A DNA stretch of 64,000 bases from contig NZ_JARFVA010000005.1 in NCBI RefSeq assembly GCF_029194005.1, positions 1-64,000 on the forward strand, written 5' to 3'. The stretch's first letter is position 1. Every line of letters starts with the position of its first letter. This document shows, in pieces, positions 60,378 through 64,000 of this stretch. This DNA is from Flagellimonas okinawensis (GTDB lineage: Bacteria > Bacteroidota > Bacteroidia > Flavobacteriales > Flavobacteriaceae). The position numbers and the translations under genes were made by a program. The notes beneath the pieces were generated by a model that made no database searches, was not told where the DNA came from, and was given only the letters and a program-made list of their open reading frames with translations.

Positions 60378-61478
60378 CTATAAATTTTTGGTCAACTTCT
60401 TCACAAAGGAATTATCGGCTAAGAATTCCTTTAGGATCACCTTGATGGCCGTGTACCCGGGAACCGCGACCACCATGCCCACAACACCGAACAACAGCCC
60501 GGCAATAATGATGATCAAGAATATTTCCAGCGGGTGCGACTTGACACTGGTAGAGAATATAAAGGGCTGGGAAAAGAAATTATCGATAAGTTGCCCAATG
60601 GTCAGACCGATCAAAACATACATGGCCTTCGGCAAAATAACGGTGCTGAAATCGGCATCCAAAAAACTGGTCATCGTCAATGTGATCATGGTGACCCCTC
60701 CGATGATCGGACCTATGTACGGGATGATATTGAACAGTGCGCAGAGAAAGGCGATCACTATGGCATTCTCGACCCCTACGATCAAGAGCGCAATGGTATA
60801 GATCACAAACAGGATGAACAACTGTAACAGGATGCCCGCAAAATACCGGGAGAGCAGATTGTTAATCTTGTCAATCGATTTGACCAAATTACTTTCCTTG
60901 TTATCGGGGACAAAGGTCAAAATACCGTTCTGCATCAACTTGCTATCCTTCAAAAAGAAAAAGGAGATAAAAAGGACGGAAAACAGCCCTATACTGAAAT
61001 TGCTCAGTGCATTGACGAACGAATTGAGAAAATTGGGGATAAAGCCCAGGTCAAGACCCTGTAACATGCTTTCTTCCAATTTGGATTCGTTCAATAGGTC
61101 GTCCACACTGCCCGTTGAGGCGCCAAAATAGTCCAGGGTCTGCAGATAGAGCGTGTTCAGGTCCCCTTTAAGGGCTTCGATGTCCAGTAGGGATAGGTTC
61201 TTGCTCTGCTCGGCTATCAATGGAATGAACAGGGCCAGGATGCCCAGAAAAATGGACAGCATCAAGACCATGGCCACCACAACGGCCAAGGTGTTCGGGA
61301 ATTTCAGTTTACGCCTTAGAAACATTACGATGGGCCGTCCCAAAAGGGCCAGCACCGCGGCAATGGCCAAGTAGGCCAGTACCGATTGTATTTTGTAAAA
61401 GAACCAACATAGCAGGACAACCCCGACCAGGATGGCCACCGCCCTTAAGATACCATTGGCAATCGTCTTTGAATTCAT
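60378..61478 (-). CDS. AI-2E family transporter
   Basis: Membrane protein of 366 residues with about seven or eight transmembrane helices grouped as 3 + 1 + 4 (AVAILVGVVLLCWFFYKIQS, VVAMVLMLSIFLGILALFI, then LLQLFILFVIYTIALLIVG and IFLIIIIAGLLFGVVGMVVA). The conserved IIPYIGPIIGG motif near residue 255 is the hallmark of PF01594. Family members move AI-2, ions or small solutes; the true substrate is uncertain. 7 bp from the next gene, in a minus-strand housekeeping run. Confidence 0.9.
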   Translation of the reverse strand: MNSKTIANGILRAVAILVGVVLLCWFFYKIQSVLAYLAIAAVLALLGRPIVMFLRRKLKFPNTLAVVVAMVLMLSIFLGILALFIPLIAEQSKNLSLLDIEALKGDLNTLYLQTLDYFGASTGSVDDLLNESKLEESMLQGLDLGFIPNFLNSFVNALSNFSIGLFSVLFISFFFLKDSKLMQNGILTFVPDNKESNLVKSIDKINNLLSRYFAGILLQLFILFVIYTIALLIVGVENAIVIAFLCALFNIIPYIGPIIGGVTMITLTMTSFLDADFSTVILPKAMYVLIGLTIGQLIDNFFSQPFIFSTSVKSHPLEIFLIIIIAGLLFGVVGMVVAVPGYTAIKVILKEFLADNSFVKKLTKNL

Positions 61479-61481
61479 TGA

Positions 61482-62132
61482 TCAACTTTTAAAAGCAAAT
61501 TCCACAATATTGGATCCCATTTGCAGGGCCTTGGTACGGACCTCTTCGGGATCGTTGTGCACACTGGGGTCCTCCCAGCCGTCACCAAGGTCGCATTCAT
61601 AGGTGTACAACAATACCAGCCTTCCCTTATCGAATATACCAAGGGCCTGGGGCCTTTTTCCATCGTGCTCATGTATCTTGGGAAGACCGTCCGGAAAATT
61701 GAATTTTTGGGAAAATATCGGGTGGTCCGTGCCCAGTTCCTCCAACTGCCTATCCGGGAACACTTTTGCCAATTCCCGCTTTAGATAAGGCTCCATGCCA
61801 TAGTTGTCATCAATATGGAGAAACCCCCCGGAAAGGAGATAGGTCCTTAAATTTTGTACTTCCCCTTCGTTGAAAAAAACGTTGCCGTGCCCGGTCATGT
61901 GCAAAAAGGGATATTTGAACAGGGAAACACTGCCCGCCTCCACAGTTTCGGGCTCAGGGTCGATCTTGGTGCCTATCTGTGCATTGCAGAACCGGATCAA
62001 GTTGGGCAATGCCGTTGGATTGGAATACCAATCCCCGCCACCACCGTATTTGAGTACGGCAATCTGTTGGGCTGTTGTGGCAGTCACTGCAAAACAGAGC
62101 AGTGTGCCCATTAAAAACAATTGTTTTTTCAT
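61482..62132 (-). CDS. Exported DUF4159-domain protein
   Basis: About 216 residues from the ATG at 62132, which starts a signal peptide (MKKQLFLMGTLLCFAVTATT); a frame from 62192 adds 20 residues. DUF4159 marks: AVLKYGGGGDWYSNPTALPN, FLHMTGHGNVFFNEGEVQNL and LLSGGFLHIDDNYGMEPY. This domain has a glutamine-amidotransferase-like fold without known activity and is common in Bacteroidota. It lies between the AI-2E gene and rsmE. Confidence 0.85.
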   Translation of the reverse strand: MKKQLFLMGTLLCFAVTATTAQQIAVLKYGGGGDWYSNPTALPNLIRFCNAQIGTKIDPEPETVEAGSVSLFKYPFLHMTGHGNVFFNEGEVQNLRTYLLSGGFLHIDDNYGMEPYLKRELAKVFPDRQLEELGTDHPIFSQKFNFPDGLPKIHEHDGKRPQALGIFDKGRLVLLYTYECDLGDGWEDPSVHNDPEEVRTKALQMGSNIVEFAFKS

Positions 62133-62198
62133 GAAGGGTGGCTTGACCTGCCCATCAAAAATAGGTAATCCATGGTAAACATTGCGCAACAAGACCGA

Positions 62199-62906
62199 TT
62201 AGTTGTTGATCATGGCCACTGTTGTGCAGGCGACAATGGCAGCGGTTTCCGTGCGCAGGCGATTTCTTCCCAGGGCAATGGGGGTATATCCCTTGTCCTT
62301 TGCCATATCGATCTCATCGTCCGAAAAGTCGCCTTCGGGACCGATAAGGATCGTGATGTCGTTGTCGGCGATCACCTTGCGCTTCAATTCCATTTTTTCC
62401 CCGTTCTGGCAATGGGCGATGAACCGCAGTCCCGGTTCAGTTCCGGTTTCCAAAAATTCCTTGATGGAAATGGGTGGGTTCAATTGGGGCAATACCGTTT
62501 GCAGGGATTGTTTCATGGCCGCCTGTAATACGCGTTCCATCCGATCGAGCTTTAAGGTTTTGCGTTCTGAATGGTCACAGATAATGGGCGTGATCTCGTC
62601 GACCCCGATTTCGGTGGCCTTTTCCAAGAACCATTCGTAACGATCGTTCATTTTGGTGGGGGCCACGACCATGTGGAGCTTATATCGTTTGGGAATGGAC
62701 TTTTTTTCGGAGACAATGCGTGCCCTGCACTTTTTTGGGTCCGCCTCCATGATCTCGGCCTCGAACAGGTAGCCCTTGCCATTGGTGATGTGCACGATGT
62801 CCCCTTCGGATTTCCGTAACACCCGTACCATATGTTTGCTCTCGTCCGGAGGAAAAATAAATTGTTTGGCACTGTAGTCCAATGATGGGTTGTAAAAAAG
62901 TTGCAT
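62199..62906 (-). CDS. rsmE: 16S rRNA (uracil(1498)-N3)-methyltransferase RsmE
   Basis: SPOUT methyltransferase of about 235 residues from the ATG at 62906 (MQLFYNPSLDYSAKQFIFPP); the frame from 63035 overlaps tsaD and is rejected. It methylates N3 of U1498 in 16S rRNA. Visible motifs: SKHMVRVLRKSEGD at the N-terminal PUA-like part, EKATEIGVDEITPI and CDHSERK, and the knot ILIGPEGDFSDDEIDMA with IALGRNRLRTETAA. All match RsmE. It lies 14 bp behind tsaD. Confidence 0.93.
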   Translation of the reverse strand: MQLFYNPSLDYSAKQFIFPPDESKHMVRVLRKSEGDIVHITNGKGYLFEAEIMEADPKKCRARIVSEKKSIPKRYKLHMVVAPTKMNDRYEWFLEKATEIGVDEITPIICDHSERKTLKLDRMERVLQAAMKQSLQTVLPQLNPPISIKEFLETGTEPGLRFIAHCQNGEKMELKRKVIADNDITILIGPEGDFSDDEIDMAKDKGYTPIALGRNRLRTETAAIVACTTVAMINN

Positions 62907-62920
62907 AGCTAAGATTTTAA

Positions 62921-63952
62921 TTATTCGGACCCAATGGCATAACGGGCCTTTGCCGCTATACTTTGGTCCGTGAACTCGCCCTTTTCGTATTTCAGGTATC
63001 CCACGATACCGATCATGGCGGCGTTGTCCGTGCAATATTCAAATTTAGGAATAAAGGTTTGCCAGCCCAATTTTTCCTCTGCGTCCACCAATCGCTGCCG
63101 GATCCCAGAATTTGCCGCTACACCTCCGCCGATGGCAATGCGCTTGATGCCCGTTTGTTCCACGGCCAATTGGAGCTTGTCCATCAGTATTTCCAAAATG
63201 GTGAACTGCACCGAAGCACAAATATCATTGATGTTTTGGGACACAAACCCTGGATCCTTTTGGGTCTCCCGATTGAGAAAATAAAGGATGCTCGTCTTTA
63301 GACCGCTGAAGCTGAAATCCAGACCGTCCACTTTGGGTTTGGGAAAAGGGTAGGCACCGGGATTTCCAAGCTTGGCATACTTGTCGATCAGCGGTCCGCC
63401 AGGGTAGGGCAGCCCCATGAGTTTGGCGCTTTTGTCAAAGGCTTCCCCCACGGCATCGTCCAAGGTCTCCCCCAATACCTCCATCTTAAAATGGTCGGTG
63501 ACCTTTACGATCTGTGTGTGTCCCCCACTGATGGTCATGGCCAAAAACGGGAAGGCGGGGGCACTTTGGTCCTTGTCATCGATAAAGTGCGCGAGGATAT
63601 GCGCCTCCATATGGTTTACCGCTATCAGCGGTACATGGAGACCCAATGCCAGGGACTTGGCAAAAGAGGTTCCCACCAACAAGGAACCCATAAGTCCCGG
63701 CCCTCTTGTAAAGGCTATGGCGGATAGTTGATTTTTGTCGATATTTGCCTTGGCCAAGGCTTGGTGCACCACGGGTACAATATTTTGTTGATGTGCCCTT
63801 GAGGCCAGCTCTGGTACCACACCTCCATATTGCTTGTGGATTTCTTGCGTTGCTACCACATTGCTCAGTACCTTTGTATTGCAAAGTACGGCGGCAGAGG
63901 TGTCATCGCAAGATGATTCGATTGCAAGAATGTATTTTTTTGGATTTTCCAC
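62921..63952 (-). CDS. tsaD: tRNA N6-adenosine threonylcarbamoyltransferase TsaD
   Basis: ASKHA-type enzyme of 343 residues that makes t6A37 in ANN-decoding tRNAs together with TsaB/TsaE. Motifs: ILAIESSCDDTSAAVLCN at the N-terminus, AVNHMEAHILAHF (metal His pair, about 112), ISGGHTQIVKV (about 140), GEAFDKSAKLMGLPYPGG, IAIGGGVAANSGIRQRL and the end CTDNAAMIGIVG. Full length. Upstream, to the window end, there is a short untranscribed-looking stretch of about 48 bp with no gene. Confidence 0.96.
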   Translation of the reverse strand: MENPKKYILAIESSCDDTSAAVLCNTKVLSNVVATQEIHKQYGGVVPELASRAHQQNIVPVVHQALAKANIDKNQLSAIAFTRGPGLMGSLLVGTSFAKSLALGLHVPLIAVNHMEAHILAHFIDDKDQSAPAFPFLAMTISGGHTQIVKVTDHFKMEVLGETLDDAVGEAFDKSAKLMGLPYPGGPLIDKYAKLGNPGAYPFPKPKVDGLDFSFSGLKTSILYFLNRETQKDPGFVSQNINDICASVQFTILEILMDKLQLAVEQTGIKRIAIGGGVAANSGIRQRLVDAEEKLGWQTFIPKFEYCTDNAAMIGIVGYLKYEKGEFTDQSIAAKARYAIGSE

Positions 63953-64000
63953 TGGTTTTGGAACAAAAATTGATCGTCAAAGGTAAAACATAAAGCCCTA

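Overview
The window comes from a marine-type member of the Bacteroidota, most likely a Flavobacteriaceae chromosome. The support is type IX secretion sorting domains (T9SS type A and type B), a SusC/SusD pair, DUF4159 and THUMP-like proteins, GlxA/AraC and DUF5712 families, and frequent TTG starts. No ribosomal RNA and no intact tRNA are visible. The genus cannot be fixed from the sequence alone.

The left 39 kb is AT-rich accessory DNA. From 1 to about 8.05 kb lies the right part of an integrative or mobilizable element: an IS4-type insertion sequence, a DUF5712 mobilisation protein, two T9SS cargo proteins with a small lipoprotein between them, and a tyrosine recombinase. The recombinase sits against a 3' fragment of tRNA-Arg(TCT) at 8006-8047. 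From 8.05 to 20.55 kb is a second island without its own recombinase. It carries a GlxA/AraC regulator with a DJ-1 protein, hydrolases, a beta-lactamase-family protein, acetyltransferases, proteases and a PdxH-like oxidase. It ends at a second 3' tRNA-Arg fragment (20549-20573). Both tRNA fragments are followed by the same terminator and the same diverged block of about 220 bp.

The most unusual part is 20.6-39.0 kb. Twenty-four copies of an 18-bp repeat (consensus AAAGTTCAAATAAACGAT) all face the same way and separate one- or two-gene units of 0.3-1.2 kb. Nearly all genes are on the + strand. The repeat often supplies the stop codon of the gene before it (TAA, or TAG in one variant copy) and sometimes the ATG of the gene after it. 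The encoded proteins are small and unrelated: lipoproteins, membrane proteins, DUF4272, DUF2750 and Imm26-like proteins, a SecD-like head domain, a RhuM-Fic fusion, an erythromycin-esterase-like protein and an amidohydrolase. This looks like an integron-type gene-cassette array, but the repeat does not match the integron attC consensus and no integron integrase is present. Inverted copies of the repeat lie in the block at the head of the array (20718-20735, 20807-20822), and relics lie in the older island (10943-10959, 12183-12200). Two insertion sequences have landed in the array. Removing the IS3-type element restores a reading frame that stops exactly at the next repeat.

At 39.0 kb the sequence changes to GC-richer, conserved chromosomal DNA. 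SusC, SusD and a GH3 lipoprotein form one minus-strand operon (46.4 to 39.1 kb) with a LacI-type palindrome upstream and a divergent FG-GAP/ASPIC lipoprotein. A second minus-strand operon (57.0 to 50.5 kb) encodes a D-amino-acid-aminotransferase-like enzyme, an N-acyl-D-amino-acid deacylase, an M20 peptidase and two serine hydrolases of the beta-lactamase/D-aminopeptidase type. A VanX-type D-Ala-D-Ala dipeptidase lies nearby. Together these suggest uptake and breakdown of D-amino-acid-containing peptides or muropeptides. The right end holds housekeeping genes: a deoxyribonucleotidase, a THUMP-like methyltransferase, an AI-2E family transporter, DUF4159, rsmE and tsaD.
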